DNA of 64,000 nt from positions 31,955 through 95,954 of the forward strand of contig JAFGVV010000012.1 of the NCBI GenBank assembly GCA_016937795.1, read 5' to 3'. The position numbers and the translations under genes were made by a program. The number at the start of each line of letters is the position of its first letter. Within the stretch, counting starts at the first letter, position 1. Shown piece by piece: positions 27,002-35,109 of this stretch. The DNA is from Paludibacteraceae bacterium (GTDB lineage: Bacteria > Bacteroidota > Bacteroidia > Bacteroidales > Paludibacteraceae). The notes under the pieces are model-generated. The model was not told the origin of the DNA, searched no databases, and saw only the letters and a program-made list of their open reading frames with translations.

Positions 27002-29323
27002 ATGAAAATAACATATTCCGGCATACTGTTTTTGTTAATCACAATACTCTACAGCCAAACCAATGCACAAATCGCCATGGGGAAATGGCGTACTCATTTG
27101 GCGTACAACGATGTGACTCAGATTGCTCAGTCTGAAAACAAAATTTTTGCTGTAAGCGAGGGCGCTCTTTTCTCAGTAGATAAGGAAGATTTGGGCATGG
27201 AATTTTATAGTAAACTCAGCGGATTGAGCGATGCAAACATTTCACGCATCGAATACGACATAATTAACAAACAATTACTAATTACATACAACAACGGCAA
27301 TATCGATATAATGACAAGTGGAGGCATTATCAATGTGCCCGACCTGTATATGAAACAGATGAGCGCAAGCAAGAACGTAAACCAGATAAGATTTCAGGGC
27401 GACAGAGCATATCTGGCCTGCGACTTTGGTATAATGGTGGTAAACATGACCAAACGCGAGATTGCCGACACTTATTTTATCGGTCCTAATGGCGCTGAAT
27501 TAAAAATAATATCGACTACCATCTTACAGAATGATATTTATGCCATTAGCAACAACAATCTCTTCAAAGCCGAACTTAACAACCCCGCCCTTTCGAATTA
27601 TCAACACTGGCAAACCATCGATAATTTGCCCGGCACCGGAGATTTGAAAGCTTTGGTAAACTTTGCCGGAAAAATTATTATACAGCGCGACAATAAGCTT
27701 TATTATCTCGAAAACAACACATGGACTGCCCTTTTTCACGACCTGAGCATAGGAACACTCAATATTTCGGACAACAAAATGTTTATTGTACACGATTACA
27801 ACCAATTGTACATAGCAGACGAACAATTCAACAAAAAAATGGTGGAAGGTATCGGTTTTGTGCATGATACCGAATTTGATGAAGAACGCGACATTACGTG
27901 GCTCGCTGCAGGAAGTTTTGGACTGCTCACCTTCGACGAAAATGCCACAGATAAAATAAATGCATATCAACCAAAGGGGCCTGCATTGAATATACCTTTC
28001 GACATGACATTTGCCGGAAAAAAACTCTTTGTAACAGCTGGTGGCCGCTGGGCGTCTCAAGACAACAGAGAAGGTACACTAATGATTTTTGAAGATAAGG
28101 TATGGACTAATATACTTGGTAGACATATTGAAACTATAACCGGACAAAAAGTGAAAGATTTTATGAATGTTGCCGTAAACCCTGCCGACAACAGTCATTT
28201 TTTCGTTACATCGTATGGAACAGGGTTATACGAGTTCAAAAATAATGAATTTCACAAATGGCACAACAACGACAACAGTGTTTTAGAAACAATTATCCCA
28301 TCTAACCCTTACGCGTACATCCGACTCGACGGAGGAACTTTTGACAGAAACGGCAATCTTTATATACTTAATTCGAGCGTTTCATCAGCAATAAAAATTC
28401 TCACGAACGAAGGTGAATGGAAAAAACTAACCTTTCAGGATGCTGTAAAACCTACATTAGGTGACCTGCTTATTTCAAAAACAAACGAAGATCAGAAATG
28501 GATTACTTCTGTCAGAAACAAGCCTGGTTTATTTATTTTTGATGATAATGGCACATTATATGACTCATCAGATGATAGAACGAGGTTCTTTTCAAATTTT
28601 TCAAATTCAGATGAAGAGGGCAGTACAATTACACCTGCCAATTTCATTTGTCTGACACAGGATAAAAACGGAGTAATTTGGGTCGGCACAGATCAGGGAC
28701 CTTTGCTTTTTTACAATACAGAGAGAGTTTTTGACGAAGGATACACCTGCACTAGAGTCAAAATCCCCAGAAATGATGGGACCGATCGCGCAGACTACCT
28801 GCTTCAGGAAGAAAAAATAAAAGCTATCGCCATTGATGGAGCAAACCGCAAATGGCTTGGCACTGAAACTTCAGGAATTTTTCTTATGTCGGAAAACGGA
28901 CAAGAAACCATTCACCATTTTACTACACAGAACAGCCCTTTATTGTCAAACGATATTTTATCAATCTCAATTCATCCAACCAGCGGGGAAGTATATATTG
29001 GTACGGGCAAAGGCTTAGTTTCGTACCAAAGCGATGCCGTAGATGCCGAAAATGTGTTTACAAACGTTCATGCATATCCAAATCCGGTACGTGAGAATTA
29101 TAACGGCATTATTACAATAACAGGACTTGTAGCCGATACACAGGTAAAAATCACCGATCTGAATGGAAACCTGGTTTGCGAAACTATTTCGAATGGTGGT
29201 ATAGCCACATGGGACGGGAAAAATACACGTGGACAGAAGGTGAGTACAGGTATATATTTGGTAATCTGTGCAAACGGTGATGGGACTCAAAGTACAGCAA
29301 CAAAAATCCTGTTCATCAATTAA
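27002..29323 (+). CDS. porZ: PorZ-like type IX secretion attachment-complex protein
   Basis: Predicted cell-surface subunit of the T9SS attachment complex (PorU-PorV-PorQ-PorZ), which in Porphyromonas links cargo to A-LPS. The 773 residues closely match the length of known PorZ. A signal peptide (1-23, ending QTNAQ) precedes MGKWRTHLAYNDVTQIAQ and a long run of WD-like/regulator-propeller blades (for example VYIGTGKGLVSY and RKWLGTETSGIF). The C-terminal domain (about 690-773) has AYPNPV, VKITDLNGN and STGIYLV, the same type A fold that cargo carry. It heads a cluster with an acyltransferase and a phosphoethanolamine transferase-like gene, 13 bp and -4 bp apart. It could be another propeller protein, but the architecture fits PorZ best. 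Confidence 0.85.
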   Translation: MKITYSGILFLLITILYSQTNAQIAMGKWRTHLAYNDVTQIAQSENKIFAVSEGALFSVDKEDLGMEFYSKLSGLSDANISRIEYDIINKQLLITYNNGNIDIMTSGGIINVPDLYMKQMSASKNVNQIRFQGDRAYLACDFGIMVVNMTKREIADTYFIGPNGAELKIISTTILQNDIYAISNNNLFKAELNNPALSNYQHWQTIDNLPGTGDLKALVNFAGKIIIQRDNKLYYLENNTWTALFHDLSIGTLNISDNKMFIVHDYNQLYIADEQFNKKMVEGIGFVHDTEFDEERDITWLAAGSFGLLTFDENATDKINAYQPKGPALNIPFDMTFAGKKLFVTAGGRWASQDNREGTLMIFEDKVWTNILGRHIETITGQKVKDFMNVAVNPADNSHFFVTSYGTGLYEFKNNEFHKWHNNDNSVLETIIPSNPYAYIRLDGGTFDRNGNLYILNSSVSSAIKILTNEGEWKKLTFQDAVKPTLGDLLISKTNEDQKWITSVRNKPGLFIFDDNGTLYDSSDDRTRFFSNFSNSDEEGSTITPANFICLTQDKNGVIWVGTDQGPLLFYNTERVFDEGYTCTRVKIPRNDGTDRADYLLQEEKIKAIAIDGANRKWLGTETSGIFLMSENGQETIHHFTTQNSPLLSNDILSISIHPTSGEVYIGTGKGLVSYQSDAVDAENVFTNVHAYPNPVRENYNGIITITGLVADTQVKITDLNGNLVCETISNGGIATWDGKNTRGQKVSTGIYLVICANGDGTQSTATKILFIN

Positions 29324-29336
29324 CAAAATCCACAGA

Positions 29337-30383
29337 ATGGAGAAACAAAGAGTTCTATGGATTGACTATGCAAAAGGAGTAGCTATTTTTTGTGTCGTTC
29401 TGCTGCACTTAGGCATTAACGATCCCTACAAAGCTGTAATCAGGGTATTTTTGCTTCCACTGTTTTTCTTTCTATCCGGTATTTTTTCCGATCCACACAG
29501 GTACAGCAATTTTGTTGATTTTTTGAAACAAAAAGCATTAAAAATCATAATTCCTTACTTCGTTTTCAATGCATTTACATTTGTATTCTGGCTTCTAATT
29601 GGACGTCATTATGGCATCGACAATACAATCAGCCCCGATCCGGTTATTCCATTAAAAGGTATACTATTAGGAATGTATAAATACATGCATCACTACATTC
29701 CACTGTGGTTTTTAGCATGCTTACTTACTGTCGAGATTTTACATTTTGTTTTTTTCAGGCATCTCAAATCAGCAAAGAATCAACTAATCGTAGCATTCAT
29801 TTTTTCAATTGCAGGTTTTCTGAATTATAAATTCAACCCACATTCTTTGATCTGGGGATTAGATATTGCTATGGTCGTTATGTTGTTTTATGTAGCCGGA
29901 AACACAATGAAATCGCTGTTACTCAAATCTCAGGAGAATAACTTCTCACTAGTTTTTTTTTCAGTGATTTCATTTATACTGGTATATTTCATGTATACAC
30001 TAAACGATGAGGTAAAAGTATTTAGTAATTCATATGGCAACTATCTGCTATTTTACATTGGTGCTTTTAGTGGGATACTATTCTCCGTAACATTATTTAA
30101 ACTAATTGAGAACAATTTAAAACCTATACGCTTTTTAATATTTACAGGCAAAAACACTTTGATAATTTTATCACTTCACCTTATCTCAATCTCTGTTTTA
30201 AAAGGCTTTATGGTATTTATACTGAGGACAGATTACACACAATATATGAACTCTAACAGCTTCATATTACTTTTTGCTATACTCAGCATTCTGACACTTG
30301 TACCAGTAATATTAATCATAAACAATTATTTGCCATGCATTTTGGGTAAAAATGTCACAAAACAATCAAATCCCCGCAAATGA
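29337..30383 (+). CDS. membrane acyltransferase, acyltransferase_3 family
   Basis: Integral membrane O-acyltransferase (348 residues, about ten hydrophobic helices) of the family that acetylates or succinylates sugars of LPS, capsule or exopolysaccharide. The N-terminus has the conserved pattern RVLWIDYAKGVAIFCVVLLH, with the Asp and His seen in OafA/WecH-like proteins, followed by FLLPLFFFLSGIF. I use ATG 29337 (MEKQRV), 13 bp after the porZ stop, since the open upstream frame only overlaps porZ. Its stop overlaps the next start (ATGA at 30380), indicating coupled translation. The acceptor is unknown; the location suggests a cell-envelope glycan. Confidence 0.85.
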   Translation: MEKQRVLWIDYAKGVAIFCVVLLHLGINDPYKAVIRVFLLPLFFFLSGIFSDPHRYSNFVDFLKQKALKIIIPYFVFNAFTFVFWLLIGRHYGIDNTISPDPVIPLKGILLGMYKYMHHYIPLWFLACLLTVEILHFVFFRHLKSAKNQLIVAFIFSIAGFLNYKFNPHSLIWGLDIAMVVMLFYVAGNTMKSLLLKSQENNFSLVFFSVISFILVYFMYTLNDEVKVFSNSYGNYLLFYIGAFSGILFSVTLFKLIENNLKPIRFLIFTGKNTLIILSLHLISISVLKGFMVFILRTDYTQYMNSNSFILLFAILSILTLVPVILIINNYLPCILGKNVTKQSNPRK

Positions 30384-31909
30384 CTCCTGAGAAAAAACAC
30401 ATACTCAAGCACATATATTTTATCTTAGTCATCACTGTAATCAGTGCCATACTATTTGTTTATCCTGACTTTGTATCCTATCCGACGGTGGGGCTTAAAG
30501 GCCTGATATATAAATTTTTACACTGGATACTGACATGCATCCCATTGTTCCTGATCATTTACTTGCTTTCTATCCACAAATATCTATTCGCTATATTCAT
30601 GCCTTTACTTACATTAACAGGAGTTACTATTGGTTATTACAGCTATTTTTACAAAGCTGCACTAACTCCAATGATAGTGGATGCTACTTTAAATAATGAT
30701 TTAGGAACTTCGCTCGACATGATAACTCCATTTCAAATTATCATCACTATCATCTGCGTAGCATTGTCGGTAGGGACGGTAATATATCGGTTTAAACGTA
30801 TTGTAGTAAATAAACAAATTATCCACTTTGCAATTGCAGGAGTTATTTTTACATTAATTTTCTCTATCAATGACAGAGTCAGCAATTCGTTTAATCAACA
30901 TTTTCCTGTTTCATTGTATTATAATCTGAATGAATATAGAAAACTAAACAAAAACAGACATTTAAGCAGAATAAATCCGGAACCTGGAATAAATTACTTA
31001 CAAAATGAGGAATTAAATATTGTTTTTATCATCGGAGAATCTTTGAGAGCAAACAATTTATCAATCAACGGCTACCAACGTAGCACTACTCCATTATTAT
31101 CGGCTCGTAAAAATGTGATTTCGTTTAAAAACATATTCAGCGAATACACTTACACCAACCCAAGTGTAGCACATATACTTACACGTGCCGATAGTGTCCA
31201 TGCCAACAGAGCAAAAACTGAAAAATCATTTATCACCACATTTAACTCCTGTGGCTTTTATACAGTATGGCTTGCAAACCAGGATGCCGCCATCACATAC
31301 TATCCTTTTATGATGGAATGTGACACATTGATTTATGCTCGTCCTGAAAAATCGGTATATACCTACTCCGACTGGCTGGATGAAGATTTGTTTCCCTCAT
31401 TTGACCAAACGCTTAACAGACCAGAAAAAGCAAAATTAATCATACTACACACAATTGGAAGTCACTGGTATTACAACAGTCATTACTCTGATGATTTTAG
31501 TCAGTTCACACCTGTGACACGTAGCAAAATCATATCACAGAATACTGCCGAAGAAATAATTAATTCATACGACAACTCAGTGTTATATACAGATTTTTTT
31601 ATTAATTCTATTATTGAAAAACTACAACACACAAACTCAGTGGTTATCTATTTATCCGACCACGGTGAGGCATTGGGCGAGGATGGGAACTGGCTACATG
31701 CAAACGACAACGAACATTTAAAAAACCCGGCATGTTTGATTTGGTACTCTGACGCTTATCGTATCAAAAACCCTGAAAAGATTTTAGCCATTTCACAAAA
31801 CCAAAATCTCAAATTCAGAACTGATTATCTCTATCATTCAATTTTGAGTGCCGGTAATATTCCATCTAAAATCATTGATGAAAGTCTGAATATTTTCTCA
31901 ACAAAATAA
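30380..31909 (+). CDS. phosphoethanolamine transferase-like sulfatase-fold protein (EptA/CptA family)
   Basis: Predicted inner-membrane enzyme that moves phosphoethanolamine from phosphatidylethanolamine onto lipid A, LPS core or another glycan at the periplasmic face. The 509 residues have five N-terminal membrane helices (to about 170), then an alkaline-phosphatase-fold domain. The nucleophile segment reads FIIGESLRANNLSINGYQRS, with Ser in the GET/GES nucleophile position. Metal and substrate motifs include HTIGSHWYY and YLSDHGEALGE followed by WLHAN. It overlaps the acyltransferase gene by 4 bp, so porZ, acyltransferase and this gene form one unit. If active on lipid A it would lower surface charge and affect polymyxin-type peptides; that is inference from the family. 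Confidence 0.85.
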   Translation: MTPEKKHILKHIYFILVITVISAILFVYPDFVSYPTVGLKGLIYKFLHWILTCIPLFLIIYLLSIHKYLFAIFMPLLTLTGVTIGYYSYFYKAALTPMIVDATLNNDLGTSLDMITPFQIIITIICVALSVGTVIYRFKRIVVNKQIIHFAIAGVIFTLIFSINDRVSNSFNQHFPVSLYYNLNEYRKLNKNRHLSRINPEPGINYLQNEELNIVFIIGESLRANNLSINGYQRSTTPLLSARKNVISFKNIFSEYTYTNPSVAHILTRADSVHANRAKTEKSFITTFNSCGFYTVWLANQDAAITYYPFMMECDTLIYARPEKSVYTYSDWLDEDLFPSFDQTLNRPEKAKLIILHTIGSHWYYNSHYSDDFSQFTPVTRSKIISQNTAEEIINSYDNSVLYTDFFINSIIEKLQHTNSVVIYLSDHGEALGEDGNWLHANDNEHLKNPACLIWYSDAYRIKNPEKILAISQNQNLKFRTDYLYHSILSAGNIPSKIIDESLNIFSTK

Positions 31910-31915
31910 ACTCCC

Positions 31916-32512
31916 TTACTTTCTGTTTATCAAATTCAGAAACTCTTCGCGGGTTTTGGCCTGTTGGAAAACGCCGGTAAAGTCTGAAGTGGTGGTAATG
32001 GAGTTTTGTTTCTGCACACCACGCATTTGCATACACAGGTGCTGTGCTTCGATGACTACAATCACACCCATAGGCTCAAGGGTTTTCTGTATGCATTCTT
32101 TTATTTGAGTGGTCATACGCTCCTGCACCTGCATGCGGCGGGCAAAAACCTCCACTACGCGGGCAATTTTGCTGAGTCCTGTAATTTTGTGATTAGGAAT
32201 GTATGCTACATGTACTTTTCCGAAAAAAGGCAACATATGATGCTCGCACATGGAATAAAAATCGATGTCTTTTACAATCACCATTTGTCGGTAATCCTCG
32301 GTAAACATGGCCGAACGTAGAATTTCCTCAGGATCCTGTTCGTAACCATTCATTAAAAACTGCATAGCACGAGCCACTCTCAGAGGCGTTTTAATCAATC
32401 CTTCACGCTCAGGATCTTCTCCAAGCATGGTGATAATTTTAGAGTATTCAGATGCAAGTTTTTCAGTTTTTTCAGTGTCAAAAGCTACCGGTTGATTGAT
32501 ATTAAAATCCAT
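31916..32512 (-). CDS. folE: GTP cyclohydrolase I
   Basis: Converts GTP to 7,8-dihydroneopterin triphosphate, the first step towards tetrahydrofolate and queuosine precursors. The 198-residue protein contains the zinc site [20 protein letters not shown] (Cys and His ligands) with the third ligand in [11 protein letters not shown], plus the signature [17 protein letters not shown]. The C-terminal catalytic segment [14 protein letters not shown] is complete, so this is the canonical zinc-dependent IA type. It lies 39 bp downstream of the SPOR-domain gene on the same strand and probably depends on the promoter at 33142-33173. Confidence 0.97.
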   Translation of the reverse strand: MDFNINQPVAFDTEKTEKLASEYSKIITMLGEDPEREGLIKTPLRVARAMQFLMNGYEQDPEEILRSAMFTEDYRQMVIVKDIDFYSMCEHHMLPFFGKVHVAYIPNHKITGLSKIARVVEVFARRMQVQERMTTQIKECIQKTLEPMGVIVVIEAQHLCMQMRGVQKQNSITTTSDFTGVFQQAKTREEFLNLINRK

Positions 32513-32551
32513 TACTACAATATATTATATTAATAAAGAAACTATTTTAGA

Positions 32552-33010
32552 TCAAAGATTTACATGATCGCGTACGATGTAAGTTTCGCTTCGGAGGTTA
32601 GGAAATGTGCTCACAATGTCGGTTCGGAGTGCCTGAGCATCGGCCGATGTGCGAAAATCGCCGACACGCACTTTCCAGAAGGGAGCAGCATAGCTTACAT
32701 AAACCATATGCTCAGGAAATGCTTCGCGCAATTCCTTCTCAATCTTGTATGCTTGTGTTTTGGCTGTACGCTGTGTATTGCTCGAAAAAACCTGAACACG
32801 ATAACCGCCAGACACTGTAGTGCCTGAAGGACGATCAATCATTAGTGCTTCGATGCGGGGATCTTGAGTAATAACAGCCACTCCACCTGTCACAGAATCG
32901 GGTATCGCGAGTGTTTCAAAAATATTTGCGGGTTTCACTTCGGTTTCCTCCTGCGCGGATAAAGGCAAAACGAGTAAAAACAGTATGAATATGGAAAAAA
33001 ATGATTTCAT
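32552..33010 (-). CDS. SPOR-domain periplasmic protein
   Basis: Small exported protein (152 residues) with a signal peptide (MKSFFSIFILFLLVLPLSAQ). The C-terminal SPOR domain (about 68-150) reads GGYRVQVFSSNTQRTAKTQA and then FWKVRVGDFRTSADAQALRT. SPOR domains bind denuded glycan strands of septal peptidoglycan, so a role at division sites or in wall remodelling is likely. ATG 33010 is chosen because AGAGGAA, an unusually good ribosome site for this phylum, lies just upstream and the signal peptide begins there; the longer frame to 33097 looks like leader. folE is next in the same unit. Confidence 0.88.
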   Translation of the reverse strand: MKSFFSIFILFLLVLPLSAQEETEVKPANIFETLAIPDSVTGGVAVITQDPRIEALMIDRPSGTTVSGGYRVQVFSSNTQRTAKTQAYKIEKELREAFPEHMVYVSYAAPFWKVRVGDFRTSADAQALRTDIVSTFPNLRSETYIVRDHVNL

Positions 33011-33141
33011 GCGTTCCTCTTTTGTGTGTGAATATTTTGCAATATCTGAAGCCTTCAACAGACTTACTACTGCACTGAAAATGAGCATAAATAACAAGCA
33101 TTTCGCTATTGTTTGTTTCCTGCTCTGAAATTTTTAATATG

Positions 33142-33173
33142 CAAAGTTACAAAATGTTATGTTCACGGGACAA
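33142..33173 (-). promoter_or_regulatory. Bacteroidetes-type promoter for the SPOR gene and folE
   Basis: Minus-strand TTG (33173-33171), 21-nt spacer, TAACTTTG (33149-33142). Predicted start near 33135. The remaining part of the 33011-33365 gap holds T-rich tracts (33174-33200) and a -7 box TATCTTTG (33335-33342) for ispD. Confidence 0.55.
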
Positions 33174-33334
33174 GTTTTTTTTGTTTTTGTTGTTTTTTTT
33201 GAAAATACAATAGCGTATTTTGTTGATAACAGTCAAAAAACAAAGGCCATCAAAACCTCTGATTAACTGCAAGTTAAGCAACAGGACTTAATCGTTAAAA
33301 GTATCGGAACTTTCATTATTAATTTCTAAATGTT

Positions 33335-33342
33335 TATCTTTG
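33335..33342 (+). promoter_or_regulatory. -7 box upstream of ispD
   Basis: TATCTTTG, with TTTC (33311-33314) 20 nt upstream as an imperfect -33 element; 23 bp before ATG 33366. Confidence 0.5.
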
Positions 33343-33365
33343 TTTCTCAAACAAAAAACTGAGCA

Positions 33366-34040
33366 ATGAATAATCGAAAATCATGCATTATTGTGGCCGG
33401 TGGCAAAGGCGAAAGAATGCAAAGCAATTTGCCCAAACAATTTATAGAGCTTCAGGGCAAACCCATACTAATGCATACCATAGAAGCGTTCAGAAATTTC
33501 GACACTAAAACTGAAATAATTCTGGTACTGCCAGCTACGCAAATCGATACATGGCAAACACTTTGCAAAAAGCATGCCTTTAGTGTTCCTCATAAAATTG
33601 TCATTGGTGGTGCTACGCGTTTCGAATCGGTAAAAAACGGTTTGTCGCTACTCGGCGACACACAACTTGTAGCCATACACGATGGAGTGCGCCCCCTTGT
33701 AAGTGTCGAAACCATTGCAGCCTGTTACCACGAAGCAGCCATAAGTGGCGCTGCAATTCCTGTGGTTGATGCTGTGGACAGTATGCGACAAATTGTTGAA
33801 GATACAAGCATCGCTGTGGATCGTACGAAATACAAAATGGTACAGACACCTCAGGTTTTCAGCAAAGAAATAATTTTGAAAGCTTACAACTGCGATTTCT
33901 CGCCACGCTTTACCGACGATGCCTCGGTAGTGGAAGCATCGGGACAAAAAGTTGCACTTGTAAACGGAAATATCGAGAATATTAAAATCACCACCAAAAC
34001 AGATTTGCTGTTAGCCGAAGCTATAATGCAAAGTCGTTAA
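33366..34040 (+). CDS. ispD: 2-C-methyl-D-erythritol 4-phosphate cytidylyltransferase
   Basis: Forms CDP-methylerythritol from MEP and CTP in the non-mevalonate isoprenoid pathway. The 224-residue nucleotidyltransferase has the CTP loop IIVAGGKGERMQSNLPKQF (Arg and Lys catalytic), the signature VAIHDGVRPLVS and the C-terminal ENIKITTKTDLLLAE. These segments also separate it from the ribitol-phosphate TarI branch. ATG 33366 has a -7 box just upstream. The following acyltransferase and recG genes are tightly spaced (19 bp and 0 bp), so all three probably form an operon. Confidence 0.95.
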   Translation: MNNRKSCIIVAGGKGERMQSNLPKQFIELQGKPILMHTIEAFRNFDTKTEIILVLPATQIDTWQTLCKKHAFSVPHKIVIGGATRFESVKNGLSLLGDTQLVAIHDGVRPLVSVETIAACYHEAAISGAAIPVVDAVDSMRQIVEDTSIAVDRTKYKMVQTPQVFSKEIILKAYNCDFSPRFTDDASVVEASGQKVALVNGNIENIKITTKTDLLLAEAIMQSR

Positions 34041-34059
34041 GAAACTGTTTTTTTATCCA

Positions 34060-35109
34060 ATGGAAAGATCCAACGACACAAAAGAATATCTCAATACGCT
34101 CAGAGCACTTGCAACCGTCGCTGTGATTCTTATTCACGTATCATCTCCATTGGTAAATATGACATGGATGCGCAATATGCACTATTGGTGGATAGGCAAT
34201 GTGGCCGACTCGGCTGTGCGATTTGGGGTGCCGCTTTTTTTGATGATAAGCGGAGCAACCATGCTCGGGCGGAGCTACAAAATTACAGATTTTTACAAAC
34301 GTCGCCTTTCGAGAGTGTTTATTCCTTTTATATTTTGGCTTACCGTTTATGTCGGTTATCATTGGCTAATGCTTTCGCCCACACAGCAAAACAACGAAAC
34401 CGGATTTGCACAGTGGGCATGGGACTTATTTCTTCACGAAGGCATTTCGAAACACTTTTGGTATGTGTATATGATATTGTTTATATATGCTGCACTACCA
34501 TTATTATCGGCATTTGTACACAAATTAAACGTATCGCAACTCACCATTGTCACCCTTGTCTGGGTATTTGCGGCCATTGCCGGCAGCTCAATGCCTTTCA
34601 ATGCATACAACTGGGAGACAGATTATATTACAAAATTCAGCGGTTATTTTCTTCATACAGCCTATGTGTTATTAGGTTATTTGCTTTCGCAGTTGCCTGT
34701 TTGGAATAAAAAACACTTAGCTATAGGGATATTTATACTAACCATTGTCATTTCAGCCGTATATACCTTTTGGCTCAGCAACGAAAGCAACAAACTGAAT
34801 CTGACGATATATAGTTACCTATCGTTCAATACTTTTGCTCAATCGGTAGCTGTATTTATGATTTTCAGTGGCCTCAAAGTAAAACAAATTTTTTTAGGCC
34901 GTATGATAGGCACAATAAGCAACTATAGTTACGGCATTTATCTTGTTCACATAATGGTTATCGGAATTCTTTTCCGAAACGGTATTTACTGGAAAATAAC
35001 CCATCCTGTTTTTTCGTTGATTATACTAACTTTGTCGGTGTTGTTTTTATCGTGGGCAACAATATTTATTATCCGTAAAATTCCGGGTGGAGAACATATT
35101 TCAGGTTAA
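34060..35109 (+). CDS. membrane acyltransferase, acyltransferase_3 family (WecH/OafA-like)
   Basis: Ten-helix integral membrane protein of 349 residues. The N-terminus EYLNTLRALATVAVILIHVS carries the conserved Arg-x(10)-His pair of this family, and SAVRFGVPLFLMISGATML is the second family block. Relatives O-acetylate surface polysaccharides or lipid-linked sugars; the acceptor here is unknown. It sits between ispD and recG, with the recG ATG following its stop directly, so the placement gives expression coupling but little functional hint. A second, different member of the family lies at 29.3 kb. Confidence 0.85.
   Translation: MERSNDTKEYLNTLRALATVAVILIHVSSPLVNMTWMRNMHYWWIGNVADSAVRFGVPLFLMISGATMLGRSYKITDFYKRRLSRVFIPFIFWLTVYVGYHWLMLSPTQQNNETGFAQWAWDLFLHEGISKHFWYVYMILFIYAALPLLSAFVHKLNVSQLTIVTLVWVFAAIAGSSMPFNAYNWETDYITKFSGYFLHTAYVLLGYLLSQLPVWNKKHLAIGIFILTIVISAVYTFWLSNESNKLNLTIYSYLSFNTFAQSVAVFMIFSGLKVKQIFLGRMIGTISNYSYGIYLVHIMVIGILFRNGIYWKITHPVFSLIILTLSVLFLSWATIFIIRKIPGGEHISG

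Noticed and set aside
33011..33097. N-terminal extension of the SPOR-domain protein
   Set aside because: The signal peptide and AGAGGAA ribosome site both point to ATG 33010.
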